A DNA stretch of 64,000 nucleotides from Pedobacter sp. D749 (GTDB taxonomy: Bacteria; Bacteroidota; Bacteroidia; Sphingobacteriales; Sphingobacteriaceae). Below the pieces are notes generated by a model that saw only the letters and a program-made list of their open reading frames with translations, did not search any database and was not told the origin of the DNA. Position numbers and translations under genes: made by a program. Where the stretch lies: assembly GCF_019317285.1 (NCBI RefSeq), contig NZ_CP079218.1:5208001-5272000 (forward strand), read 5' to 3'. Shown here in pieces: positions 1-7,688 of this stretch; position 1 is the stretch's first letter, and each line of letters starts with the position of its first letter.

Positions 1-663
1 TTTCCAGCCTAAAACAGCTTTCTCTACCAATACTTCGTGTGTTGGCGAAGCTTCTAAACCACGTTTTAAAGCAGCATCGAATTCCTCTTTTTTGTGCACA
101 AAACCACCACCAGAACCACCTAAAGTGTACGAAGGGCGGATTACCAATGGATAACCGATTTCTTGTGCAGCTTCTTTACCTTCTAAAAATGAGTTGGCAA
201 TTTTCGATTCAGCAACACCTACGCCGATATCAACCATTAACTGGCGGAAAGCTTCGCGGTTTTCTGTTTTTTCGATTGCTGCAACATCTACACCAACCAC
301 TTTTACACCGTATTTTTCCCAAACACCACGTTCTTCCGCTTCTTTACAGAGGTTTAGCGCGGTTTGGCCTCCCATTGTAGGAAGTACAGCATCAATTCTA
401 GGTAAATCTGCAGAGTCGATATGCTCTTGTAAAATAACCTCTATTGAATCAACGCTTAACGGACGCAGGTAAACATGGTCGCCGATAACCTTATCCGTCA
501 TGATGGTAGCCGGATTGGAGTTGATAATAGAAACGGTAATCCCTTCTTCTTTTAAAGAAAGCGCCGCTTGCGAACCTGAATAATCAAATTCACAGGCTTG
601 GCCAATAATAATTGGTCCAGATCCGATAATCAGTACTGAGCGTATGGAAGTGTCTTTAGGCAT
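1..663 (-). CDS. carB: Carbamoyl-phosphate synthase large subunit, N-terminal part (partial)
   Basis: This is the first 221 codons of CarB; the gene continues beyond the left edge of the window. CarB makes carbamoyl phosphate from bicarbonate, ATP and the ammonia delivered by CarA, for pyrimidine and arginine synthesis in the cytoplasm. The reading frame starts MPKDTSIRSVLIIGSGPI and carries the family hallmarks GQACEFDYSGSQA and PTMGGQTALN of the N-terminal carboxyphosphate domain. The ATG at 661-663 is the natural start. A TATCTTTG box lies about 110 bases upstream. No frameshift is seen in the visible part. Recognition is from motifs and is secure. Confidence 0.96.
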   Translation of the reverse strand, partial: MPKDTSIRSVLIIGSGPIIIGQACEFDYSGSQAALSLKEEGITVSIINSNPATIMTDKVIGDHVYLRPLSVDSIEVILQEHIDSADLPRIDAVLPTMGGQTALNLCKEAEERGVWEKYGVKVVGVDVAAIEKTENREAFRQLMVDIGVGVAESKIANSFLEGKEAAQEIGYPLVIRPSYTLGGSGGGFVHKKEEFDAALKRGLEASPTHEVLVEKAVLGWK

Positions 664-772
664 GATAAAGCTTAAACAATAATTAAAATTCTAAAGTGTT
701 GAACCCGAAGGTGAAGAAGCAAGAAGGTATTATGCTTGTAAGAAGAAAAATCCCAACTGTTCTGTCGGGATG

Positions 773-780
773 CAAAGATA
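773..780 (-). promoter_or_regulatory. Candidate -7 promoter box for carB
   Basis: On the minus strand this reads TATCTTTG, a full match to the Bacteroidota -7 consensus TAnnTTTG. No convincing -33 TTTG is present. The leader between it and carB (about 110 bases) contains a short hairpin with arms TCCC/GGGA at 751-770, so some leader-based control of carB is possible but not shown. Confidence 0.45.
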
Positions 781-819
781 CATCATTAGATATGATTTTA
801 AGGCGTTTTTTTTAAAATA

Positions 820-848
820 AAAAAGAGCACTATTTAAGCGCTCTTTTT
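820..848 (-). terminator. Intrinsic terminator after the small secreted protein gene
   Basis: Arms AAAAAGAGC (820-828) and GCTCTTTTT (840-848) form a 9-bp stem. On the minus strand the stem is followed by a T-rich run. It lies 24 bases after the stop of the gene at 872-1189 and would separate that gene from carB. Confidence 0.7.
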
Positions 849-871
849 AGATTTTTCTTTCGAGAAATGAG

Positions 872-1189
872 CTACTGTTGTAATTTAATTTCGCCTAAAT
901 CTGTAGTAGCGCTATCTTTTACGGCAACCTTTTCTATTACTGCATCTTTATAAGGCGCGTTGGCTTTTACCACAACGGTATAAACACCTTCTTTTAGGTT
1001 AGTAAAAGTAAAAACACCCTGGTTAATCTGTGCATTTAGGGTGTCTTTCTCTGCTACAAGTGAAACAGCAGAAGCTGCATCTCCCGGCGTAATTTTTCCG
1101 ATGATTCCACCTAATTTAATATGAGTAAAGGCAATTGAGCCTAAAGCAAATACAATAAGAAGAGATAATACAACACACAATTTTTTCAT
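872..1189 (-). CDS. Small secreted protein with a carboxypeptidase-regulatory-like fold
   Basis: A 105-residue protein. Residues 1-20 are a hydrophobic signal peptide or anchor (MKKLCVVLSLLIVFALGSIA). The rest resembles a single carboxypeptidase-D regulatory-like beta-sandwich: GGIIGKITPGDAA near the start, then FTFTNLKEGVYTVVVKA and a closing strand DLGEIKLQQ. Such domains usually form the N-terminus of SusC-type receptors; here one stands alone. The gene is monocistronic, with a terminator after it and about 410 bases of non-coding DNA before it. Function is unknown; a small periplasmic or exported protein is the safest description. Confidence 0.7.
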   Translation of the reverse strand: MKKLCVVLSLLIVFALGSIAFTHIKLGGIIGKITPGDAASAVSLVAEKDTLNAQINQGVFTFTNLKEGVYTVVVKANAPYKDAVIEKVAVKDSATTDLGEIKLQQ

Positions 1190-1457
1190 GGAATAATGAT
1201 TTTTTGCTTAATGTCTGAAATACATAACAGCGTTTAGTATATATAGTTTTAAATAATGAACACTTTTTTTCTGATTGTACTATAAATTATACAGGTGTGT
1301 AAAGTGAAAATATTTATTTTTATTACAAATGTTAATTAGTGTTAAAACAATTTCGCAAAAGTAGTCCTGTTAGTCAGAATTACGTCACGAAGTTGTGATG
1401 CTCGAAATATTGGCAATGATGTTGTAATAAGCAGAACATATATGCGTTTTGTATATA

Positions 1458-1577
1458 CTTTAGACAATGATCTAAAGCTTCCTCCGCGGAGTAGTTAACC
1501 GCCATGAGGATTTCTTCATAAATAGTTTGTTTGGTTTATTATCCGGTTAGAGGAGCCCTCCTCAACCGGATTTTTTC
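1458..1577 (+). ncRNA. Candidate structured small RNA ending in an intrinsic terminator
   Basis: Three inverted repeats follow one another: CTTTAGA/TCTAAAG (1458-1464 with 1471-1477), the palindrome CTCCGCGGAG (1482-1491), and a long stem ATCCGGTT..GAGGAG with CTCCTC..AACCGGAT (1541-1571) followed by TTTTTT. No gene lies before the terminator on this strand for more than 1.4 kb, so it would have to end either a small RNA or long upstream noise. I do not recognise a known RNA family, and no clear -33/-7 pair precedes it. Confidence 0.35.
1541..1577 (+). terminator. Strong intrinsic terminator
   Basis: A stem of about 14 bp with one bulged A (1549) and a very small loop, followed by six T. It sits 48 bases before the probable start of the NadR-like gene, so it isolates that gene from upstream transcription. 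Confidence 0.65.
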
Positions 1578-1595
1578 TTTTAAGGCTTTTTCTTT

Positions 1596-1603
1596 TACAT
1601 TTG
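1596..1603 (+). promoter_or_regulatory. Candidate -7 box deciding the start of the NadR-like gene
   Basis: TACATTTG is a perfect match to TAnnTTTG. It overlaps the upstream TTG (1601) that could also open the reading frame. If this is the promoter, translation must start downstream, and GTG at 1625 is the first suitable in-frame codon. Confidence 0.5.
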
Positions 1604-1624
1604 ATCGTATTCAGAAAACGTATC

Positions 1625-2155
1625 GTGAATAGAAACATAAAAAAGATTGCTATTGTTGGCCCGGAAAGTACGGGAAAATCTACTATATCTCAGCTGCTGG
1701 CTAAATACTACAAAGTTTCGTGGGTGCCTGAATATGCCCGCTACTATTGCGAAAATCTGATTGTCGATTATACGCTACAAGACGAGGTGAATATGTACTA
1801 CGGCCAGGTAGCTTTAGAAGACGCAGTTTTAGTGATTACCGAAAGTGATTTTATTATTTGTGATACCACTTTTATTACGGTAAAGATATGGAGTGATGAA
1901 GTGCTAGGTGAAACACCCCAGGTTGTATTGGATGCATTACCCAAAAAGCCATACGACCTGTACCTGTTAATGGATATTGATTTGCCCTGGCAGGATGATC
2001 CGCTGCGCGATTTTCCGGAGAAACGCGAATATTTTATGCAGGTTTGGCATAAGGAGCTGAAAGCATTGAATGCAAATTATAAAGTAGTTGGCGGTTTGGG
2101 TGATGAAAGGCTGGCGAATGCGATTAAAGCCATTGATGATTTTTTGAGCAGGTAG
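1625..2155 (+). CDS. NadR-type ribosylnicotinamide kinase-like ATPase
   Basis: A P-loop protein of 176 residues from the GTG start (184 if TTG at 1601 is used). The Walker A region reads IAIVGPESTGKST near the N-terminus, the signature of the kinase part of NadR (AAA_28 family). Further on are VPEYARYYCE and the DTTFITVKIWSDE segment typical of the NadR/Ttd14 group, and LLMDIDLPWQDDPLRD near the C-terminus. The nucleotidyltransferase domain of full NadR is absent. In Bacteroidota such proteins often sit next to a PnuC vitamin transporter; none is here. The likely role is phosphorylation of nicotinamide riboside or a similar vitamin precursor in the cytoplasm; the substrate is inferred. Confidence 0.8.
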   Translation: MNRNIKKIAIVGPESTGKSTISQLLAKYYKVSWVPEYARYYCENLIVDYTLQDEVNMYYGQVALEDAVLVITESDFIICDTTFITVKIWSDEVLGETPQVVLDALPKKPYDLYLLMDIDLPWQDDPLRDFPEKREYFMQVWHKELKALNANYKVVGGLGDERLANAIKAIDDFLSR

Positions 2156-2694
2156 GAGATTTATCTTTTTTTGAAAATGATTGTCAGTAGCTTTTGGCCG
2201 CCGGAAGTTCCGCCATACGCTTTAATCATCCGATGAAAAATCGGGATTCGTGTTCGCTCCTGTCGGGTTTATTGAACATAGGCTTGTTACCTTCGTACCT
2301 AAACACGAAACGTTCTTACGGAACGAAAAAATAAAACATTTTTTTTCTACCTGGAAGTCGTCCCCATGGGACGGGAAAGGTAAAATAATCACAGACCGTC
2401 CCTTCGGGACGCCTGCCGGGTAGCCAATTTACAATTGGCGTTTTCGTTCCGTAGGAACGTTTGGTGGCAATCCGATAATATTTCCACATCCCTGGCCACC
2501 TAAACCCGATTGGAACGGATGCCGATTTCCTTCAAATTGGCAGGAGGGAAAGCGGAACTGTAAATCCTATACGCGCAGGACCGCCCATTTTCTAAAATAA
2601 AAACCAATAACTTTATAAGTAATGGAATAAACCGTAGATTTTAACCAATTGGAATTGAAATTTGCTAGAATCGTACGAATTCCCAAATATTTTC
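2156..2694. repeat. Nested palindromic repeat cluster before the TPP riboswitch
   Basis: No gene is present. 2213-2273 resembles the left half of the fold-back repeat found at 25581-26180 (shared words: GATGAAAAATCGG, CTCCTGTCGGGTTTA), and 2506-2516 (CTAAACCCGATTG) resembles its right half. Between them lies a separate element, 2305-2465, bounded by 25-base inverted ends. Inside that element are the hairpins CGTCCCCATGGGACG (2359-2373), CGTCCCTTCGGGACG (2397-2411) and GCCAATTTACAATTGGC (2423-2439). Confidence 0.7.
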
Positions 2695-2702
2695 TACATT
2701 TG
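2695..2702 (+). promoter_or_regulatory. Candidate -7 box of the riboswitch transcript
   Basis: TACATTTG is a perfect TAnnTTTG match about ten bases before the first aptamer bases, which is where the transcript should begin. A TTTG at 2661-2664 is too far upstream for a standard -33 element. Confidence 0.6.
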
Positions 2703-2710
2703 CAGCATCA

Positions 2711-2876
2711 TTAGGGGTGCCTTGTTTATATAACACAAAAACAGGCTGAGATCATACCCATTTTGAGGTAAAAGGTAGAGGGTAAAAAGGTAGAGGGTAA
2801 ATCCCATCAGCCTTAAAACCTTCCAGCCATCAGCCTCGAATGCACCTGATCCGGGTAATGCCGGCGTAGGGATTGG
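2711..2876 (+). promoter_or_regulatory. TPP (thiamine pyrophosphate) riboswitch with an enlarged internal segment
   Basis: The conserved THI-box pieces appear in order: GGGGTGCC (2714-2721), GGCTGAGAT (2744-2752), ATACCC (2754-2759), then ACCTGATCCGGGTAATGCC and GGCGTAGGGA (2843-2872). Between ATACCC and ACCTGATCC, where a few bases to a short stem are usual, about 83 bases are present, holding a 15-base tandem duplication (2770-2799) and two copies of CATCAGCCT (2805-2813, 2828-2836). It precedes the TonB receptor gene, which it should repress when TPP is abundant. Confidence 0.92.
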
Positions 2877-2897
2877 AGTTATGGAAGTTTAACTGAA

Positions 2898-2921
2898 ATC
2901 GGGGAAGCCCCTTTTTCCGAT
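2898..2921 (+). promoter_or_regulatory. Possible riboswitch expression-platform hairpin
   Basis: GGGG-AAG-CCCC (2901-2911) followed by TTTTT (2912-2916) looks like a short terminator hairpin. An alternative, wider pairing is ATCGG (2898-2902) with CCGAT (2917-2921). It lies between the aptamer and the TTG start at 2945, so either transcriptional or translational control is possible. Confidence 0.45.
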
Positions 2922-2944
2922 GGGTTTAACTAAAAACAATAAGA

Positions 2945-5389
2945 TTGAAAAATTTACTTTTTGCAGCACTTGTTGCAATGTTGCCATTCTTTGTATCGGC
3001 ACAAATTTCGGTTACTGGTAGAGTAACAGACCAAAATCAGCAGCCGCTTCCAGGTGCTACGGTTAAATTAAGAAACCAAAAAACGGCAGTAGTGAGTGAT
3101 GCTAGTGGAAATTATACTATTACAAACCTCGGTAATGGAAAATACACTATTGTGGTAAGTTATATTGGCTATAAAACAATTGAAAAAGCCGTTGAACTTA
3201 ATCAGAATACAACGGCTGATTTTAGCCTCTTACCTCAAAATTTCCTGGCTGATGAGGTAATTGTACGTGCAACCCGTGCCACAGATAAATCAGCAACTAC
3301 TTATAAGAATATCAGCAAGGAAGAAATCCAGCAGAATAATTTCGGACAGGATCTGCCTTTTATCCTCCAGAACACCCCTGGCGTGGTGGTTAATTCTGAT
3401 GCCGGTGCTGGTGTGGGTTATACCGGAATCCGTATTCGCGGAAGCGATAATAGCAGGATTAACGTTACCGTTAACGGTATTCCCATCAACGATAGCGAAA
3501 GCCAGGGAACTTTTTATGTTAATATGCCCGATTTTGCTTCATCAGTAGATAATGTGCAGATTCAGCGTGGTGTAGGTACCTCAACCAATGGTGCAGGCGC
3601 ATTTGGCGCGAGCTTGAACATCCAAACTACTGCAAGCGAAACGGAACCTTATGCAGAAGTAAACAGCACTTATGGCAGTTTCAACACCTGGAAAAATACG
3701 GTAAAAGTTGGTACGGGTTTAATTAATAATCGTTTTAGTTTCGACGGACGTTTATCAAGAATCAGTTCTGATGGTTATGTGGACCGCGGCTCATCTTTAC
3801 TGAAATCGTATTTTCTTTCTGGTGCTTATCATGGAGATAAGGATTTATTGCGTGTAAATGTTTTTTCGGGAAATGAAAAAACCTACCAATCGTGGAACGG
3901 AATCCCGCAATCACGTTTAGAAAATGATGTAGCCGGAATGAATGCCTATATTGACAGAAATGGATTAGGTACTGAAGATGCGGCAAACCTTCTAAACTCG
4001 GGCAGGAGATACAATAGCTTCCTTTATAACAACCAGACGGATAATTATACACAGAATCACTATCAGCTAATTTATGCCAGACAGATTTCTGATCAGTTTT
4101 CTTTTAATGGTGCCTTACATTATACCAAAGGAGAAGGTTATTATGAAGAATATGTGGTACAGGATAGTCTGAAACATTATGGCCTGAACCCAGTTGCTGT
4201 TGCTGGTGGAACACCTATAGCTAAAACAGATCTAATCCGCCGCCGTTGGTTGGATAACGATTTCTATGGTGTTACTTATTCCTTTAACTACGTACCCCAA
4301 AAGAATTTAAACTTTACTTTGGGTGGTGCATACAACGAATATAAAGGCGCGCACTTTGGGCAGGTAATCTGGGCACAATATGCTTCAAACGGAAACATTG
4401 ACAGGCATTATTATGATAATGATGGTTTTAAAACCGATTTTAACGTTTATGGCAAAGTAAATTATAGCCCTATTGAAGATTTGAGTTTATTTGCCGATCT
4501 GCAATACCGCCGTGTATATTATGATATTGCCGGAACAGAAAATAAGTTGAATACGCTGGCGATTAACCAAACCTTAAATTTCTTTAATCCTAAATTTGGC
4601 GCAACCTATTTTATTAATCCGCAGAGCAATGTATATGCTTCGTTCAGTGTGGCTAATAAAGAACCAAACCGCGATGATTATGCGGATGCAACAGTTGGCA
4701 TTACTCCTAAACCGGAGCGCTTGAACGATATAGAATTGGGATACCGTTTTAAAGATGACAAATTTAATATAGGTGCCAATGCTTATGGCATGTTTTATAA
4801 AAACCAATTGGTGGTTACTGGAAAAATAAACGATGTTGGTGCTTATTTTCGTCAAAATGTAGATAGAAGTTACCGTTTGGGGATAGAGCTTGATGGTTCT
4901 TATACCATTAGCAAACAGTTTATTGTAAATGCCAACGCTGCTTTTAGCCGCAACAAAATCAAAAACTTTACAGAGTATTACGATGATTATGATAATGGTG
5001 GACAAGTAATTAAAAACTATGAATTAACTGATATCTCCTATTCTCCAGGAGCGGTTCTTTTCGGAGAGCTGGTTTACAAACCGGTTAACGGTTTTGCGGT
5101 GGCTTTGCAAAGTAAATATGTGAGCAAACAATATCTGGATAACACGCAGAACAACGATAGAACCATTAATGGTTACTGGGTAAGCAATGCACGTTTGGGT
5201 TACAACTTTAAATTTGCAGGGGTTAAAAACATTAACCTGGGTTTATTGGTCAACAATATTTTCGATAAGAAATACGAAAGCAACGGTTATACTTACGGCT
5301 ACCAATTGGGAGGGAGCAGAGTAACTGAAAACTTTTTTTACCCACAAGCGGGCACCAACTTTTTACTAAGTTTGAATGTGAAATTTTAA
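2945..5389 (+). CDS. TonB-dependent outer-membrane receptor, presumed thiamine uptake
   Basis: An 814-residue TonB-dependent receptor. Residues 1-20 are a signal peptide (MKNLLFAALVAMLPFFVSAQ), 22-100 a carboxypeptidase-regulatory-like domain (TGRVTDQNQQPLPGATV), about 115-225 the plug (LPFILQNTPGVVVNSDAGAG, then GIRIRGSDNS and VNGIPINDSE), and the rest a 22-strand beta-barrel ending in Phe as outer-membrane proteins do. The start is TTG at 2945; no in-frame ATG gives a signal peptide. The TPP riboswitch directly in front makes thiamine or a thiamine phosphate the likely ligand, imported through the outer membrane with TonB energy. The ligand is inferred from regulation, not from the receptor sequence. 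Confidence 0.93.
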   Translation: MKNLLFAALVAMLPFFVSAQISVTGRVTDQNQQPLPGATVKLRNQKTAVVSDASGNYTITNLGNGKYTIVVSYIGYKTIEKAVELNQNTTADFSLLPQNFLADEVIVRATRATDKSATTYKNISKEEIQQNNFGQDLPFILQNTPGVVVNSDAGAGVGYTGIRIRGSDNSRINVTVNGIPINDSESQGTFYVNMPDFASSVDNVQIQRGVGTSTNGAGAFGASLNIQTTASETEPYAEVNSTYGSFNTWKNTVKVGTGLINNRFSFDGRLSRISSDGYVDRGSSLLKSYFLSGAYHGDKDLLRVNVFSGNEKTYQSWNGIPQSRLENDVAGMNAYIDRNGLGTEDAANLLNSGRRYNSFLYNNQTDNYTQNHYQLIYARQISDQFSFNGALHYTKGEGYYEEYVVQDSLKHYGLNPVAVAGGTPIAKTDLIRRRWLDNDFYGVTYSFNYVPQKNLNFTLGGAYNEYKGAHFGQVIWAQYASNGNIDRHYYDNDGFKTDFNVYGKVNYSPIEDLSLFADLQYRRVYYDIAGTENKLNTLAINQTLNFFNPKFGATYFINPQSNVYASFSVANKEPNRDDYADATVGITPKPERLNDIELGYRFKDDKFNIGANAYGMFYKNQLVVTGKINDVGAYFRQNVDRSYRLGIELDGSYTISKQFIVNANAAFSRNKIKNFTEYYDDYDNGGQVIKNYELTDISYSPGAVLFGELVYKPVNGFAVALQSKYVSKQYLDNTQNNDRTINGYWVSNARLGYNFKFAGVKNINLGLLVNNIFDKKYESNGYTYGYQLGGSRVTENFFYPQAGTNFLLSLNVKF

Positions 5390-5400
5390 TCTGTGATTCA

Positions 5401-5445
5401 GAGTTGACAACTTTAATAAGCGATTTGCCCAAAAGTTGTCAACTC
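5401..5445. repeat. 14-bp perfect inverted repeat after the receptor gene
   Basis: GAGTTGACAACTTT (5401-5414) and AAAGTTGTCAACTC (5432-5445) with a 17-base loop, starting 12 bases after the receptor stop codon. There is no T-run, so it may stabilise the 3' end of the receptor mRNA or bind a protein rather than act as an intrinsic terminator. Confidence 0.65.
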
Positions 5446-5629
5446 GAATCGTTGGCTCACTAAACAAGATCCCATTCAGATGGTCTTTGCGCCATATAGT
5501 ATGAAACTGAAAAAAAGGTTAGAACTAAAATAGGATCATCATTGCAGAATATACTTGCAATGGCGATTTTGTTTATATTGCCCTCCTGATCTTAAAATCA
5601 AATCATCTTAGAAATCCTGTCCACCCAGT

Positions 5630-6274
5630 ATGAAATACATCGAAAAGCTTCATTACATTACACACGATATCCCGCATTTAAGCCACATTGAACAGGTGCA
5701 ACAAGCCTGTGAGGCCGGGGCAAAATGGATCCAGTACCGTTGCCTAAGCAAAAGTGATGAAGAACTGTTACAAGATATTAAAGCGATAGCCGAAATTTGT
5801 GATGACTGGGGTACCACTTTAATCGTTACCGATCATGTTCATTTAAATGGAAAGGCCGATATCCAGGGTTTTCATATCGAAGATATAGATGCCGATTTTA
5901 TCAAACTGCGTAAACTGGTTGGCGATGATATTACATTAGGAGGATCGGCGAATACTGTAGACAATTTAATCAGGCTTGCAAAAGAAGGTGCCGATTATGC
6001 TGGTTATGGTCCATTTGCAATAACGGAAACCAAACCCAACAATTATAACCTCCTGGGCATTGAAGGCTATCAGCATGTGGTAAAAGAATTGAAAGCTCAG
6101 GCCATCAGTATTCCGGTTTTGGCTGTAGGTGGGATAAAAACCTATGATGTAGAAGCTTTAATGCAAACTGGTATTTATGGCATAGCCGTTTCCGGAGCCA
6201 TTAATTTTGCCGACGATTTTATTGAAACTTATCGGGATTTTTACACAGTTGTTAAAGAAAGCGCTGTTAATTAA
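5630..6274 (+). CDS. thiE: ThiE-like thiamine-phosphate synthase family protein
   Basis: A 214-residue TIM-barrel protein of the ThiE/TenI family. ThiE joins the pyrimidine and thiazole halves of thiamine. Recognisable blocks: LHYITHD at the N-terminus, WIQYRCLSK (usual form QLRxK), IVTDHVHL with the metal-binding Asp, GFHIEDID, LGGSANT with the phosphate-binding Ser, DYAGYGPFAITETKPNN with the catalytic-site Lys, and VLAVGGI with AVSGAI at the C-terminus. The Lys of the QxRxK motif is replaced by Leu, so activity may be altered. It lies 240 bases behind the riboswitch-linked receptor and probably belongs to the same thiamine unit. A TenI-like or non-canonical role is possible. Confidence 0.8.
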   Translation: MKYIEKLHYITHDIPHLSHIEQVQQACEAGAKWIQYRCLSKSDEELLQDIKAIAEICDDWGTTLIVTDHVHLNGKADIQGFHIEDIDADFIKLRKLVGDDITLGGSANTVDNLIRLAKEGADYAGYGPFAITETKPNNYNLLGIEGYQHVVKELKAQAISIPVLAVGGIKTYDVEALMQTGIYGIAVSGAINFADDFIETYRDFYTVVKESAVN

Positions 6275-6284
6275 CATTTTATAA

Positions 6285-6315
6285 TTTGAAGCCCGTGAGA
6301 TAATATTTAGTTTTG
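6285..6315 (+). promoter_or_regulatory. Consensus Bacteroidota promoter before the DoxX-like gene
   Basis: TTTG at 6285-6288, a 19-base spacer, then TAGTTTTG at 6308-6315. This fits the -33/-7 consensus with ideal spacing and lies 18 bases before the ATG at 6333. The downstream genes may therefore be transcribed independently of the riboswitch. Confidence 0.65.
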
Positions 6316-6332
6316 GATAAAACCCAACAAAT

Positions 6333-7625
6333 ATGTCTGAAAATGCTCTTCAAAACAATACGCCCTGGAATATTTTTAAAAAAATCTCTTTCAGGTTCTT
6401 TTTCCTGCTCTTGTCTCTTTTCATCATCTTGAATAATAATGGAGCCTTTACGTTCCTATCAAGTGTACTGCAGTTGCCAAATCTGGTATTGCACGATCTT
6501 ATTCCCTGGTTCTCTAAACACATTATCCACTATAATTACGATTTTACAATTTACACCAATGGTAGCGGCGATACTTCTTATGATTGGGTATTGTTACTCT
6601 TTATATTTTTGGTATCGGTAATTGGTAGCATCATTTGGTCGATTTTAGACCGCAAACGCAAAAGCTACAATACAGCTTATTACTGGCTTGTGGTACTCGT
6701 GAGATTTTATTTAGCCTTTACCTTGATATTGTACGGCGCTATAAAAGTAATCAAGCTCCAGTTTCCTGATCCTTCATTGATGAGGTTGCTTCAACCTTTC
6801 GGAAATGCATCGCCAATGGGGCTTGCGTGGACCTTCCTTGGCTTTTCTAAAGGTTACAATATCTTTATGGGCATTATTGAAGTTTCTGCCATCATGCTTT
6901 TGTTCCGTAGAACGGTTGTTGTGGGTGCCTTTCTATCCTTGGCTGCGACAGCGCATGTCATGTCGATGAATTATTTCTTCGATGTTCCTGTAAAACTACT
7001 CTCAACTGCACTTGTGGTGATGTGTGTATTTATTCTGGCGCCACATTTCTTAAAACTATATCGCTTCTTTATCAGGTATGAAAGCCAGCAGCTCGAAAAA
7101 ATGTATCGTCCAAAGTTTAGGAAGCGATGGCTTTACTTTGCGGCTTATGGTGCAAAATACCTCTACATAACTGCTTCTCTGGTATTCCTGATTTCATCAT
7201 TAATTGAACAGAGAAAAACTTATGGTAGTGCAGCGCCCAAGCCATTTATGTATGGCATTTATAATGTTGAAAGCATGAAAGTGAAAGGTAAAACCTTAGC
7301 ACCTTTAACTACGGATAGTATACGATGGAGACAGATGATTATTAATTATTCAGGGTATGCAAGGATAAAGAAGATGAACGATAGTTCCGCTAATTTTACT
7401 ACTGTTTTTGATCAGAAGAAAAAAGAATTGGTACTTAAATCAACTGATAAAGACTCCACTAAATATGTTTTAAACTATAATATTATTGGAAAAGACAGAC
7501 TGATGCTTTCGGGCCTGACAGGGAAAGATTCCATATCGGTAAGTTTTAAGCGAAAAGACCTTAAAGACTTTAAGCTCATTAATAGGGGTTTCCATTGGGT
7601 GAGCGAATATCCATACAATCGTTAA
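6333..7625 (+). CDS. DoxX-like multi-pass inner-membrane protein with C-terminal soluble domain
   Basis: A 430-residue membrane protein. Hydrophobic segments are near residues 18-40, 85-107, 120-140, 180-196, 198-215, 222-240 and 268-288. The central part (LVVLVRFYLAFTLILYGAIK, then a second helix after GFSKGYNIFMGIIEV and the Ala-rich helix with HVMSMNYFFDVP) is DoxX-like. Residues from about 295 to 430 form a soluble, beta-rich tail. DoxX-like proteins are thought to take part in membrane redox chemistry, but the function of this long form is unknown. It has its own promoter and is followed after 63 bases by the thiamine-pyrophosphokinase-like gene. Confidence 0.65.
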   Translation: MSENALQNNTPWNIFKKISFRFFFLLLSLFIILNNNGAFTFLSSVLQLPNLVLHDLIPWFSKHIIHYNYDFTIYTNGSGDTSYDWVLLLFIFLVSVIGSIIWSILDRKRKSYNTAYYWLVVLVRFYLAFTLILYGAIKVIKLQFPDPSLMRLLQPFGNASPMGLAWTFLGFSKGYNIFMGIIEVSAIMLLFRRTVVVGAFLSLAATAHVMSMNYFFDVPVKLLSTALVVMCVFILAPHFLKLYRFFIRYESQQLEKMYRPKFRKRWLYFAAYGAKYLYITASLVFLISSLIEQRKTYGSAAPKPFMYGIYNVESMKVKGKTLAPLTTDSIRWRQMIINYSGYARIKKMNDSSANFTTVFDQKKKELVLKSTDKDSTKYVLNYNIIGKDRLMLSGLTGKDSISVSFKRKDLKDFKLINRGFHWVSEYPYNR

Positions 7626-7688
7626 TCATTTTACGTCCGGCTGATTCTTCCTATACCGTACTTAAAGCGAAATTTCTATATTCGCAGT

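Larger units (their letters stand above)
1190..1600. other. Non-coding stretch with structured segment
   Basis: No reading frame of note. The left part is AT-rich promoter-like DNA for the minus-strand gene. The right part (1458-1571) holds three inverted repeats ending in a strong terminator-like hairpin, listed separately as a possible small RNA. Confidence 0.5.

Noticed and set aside
1601-1624. TTG start for the NadR-like gene
   Set aside because: The TTG lies inside an exact TAnnTTTG promoter box, so the GTG at 1625 is preferred; still uncertain.
4574-5005. A 143-codon frame opposite the receptor gene
   Set aside because: Shadow of the TonB receptor; low-complexity Ile/Val-rich translation with no signal or domain.
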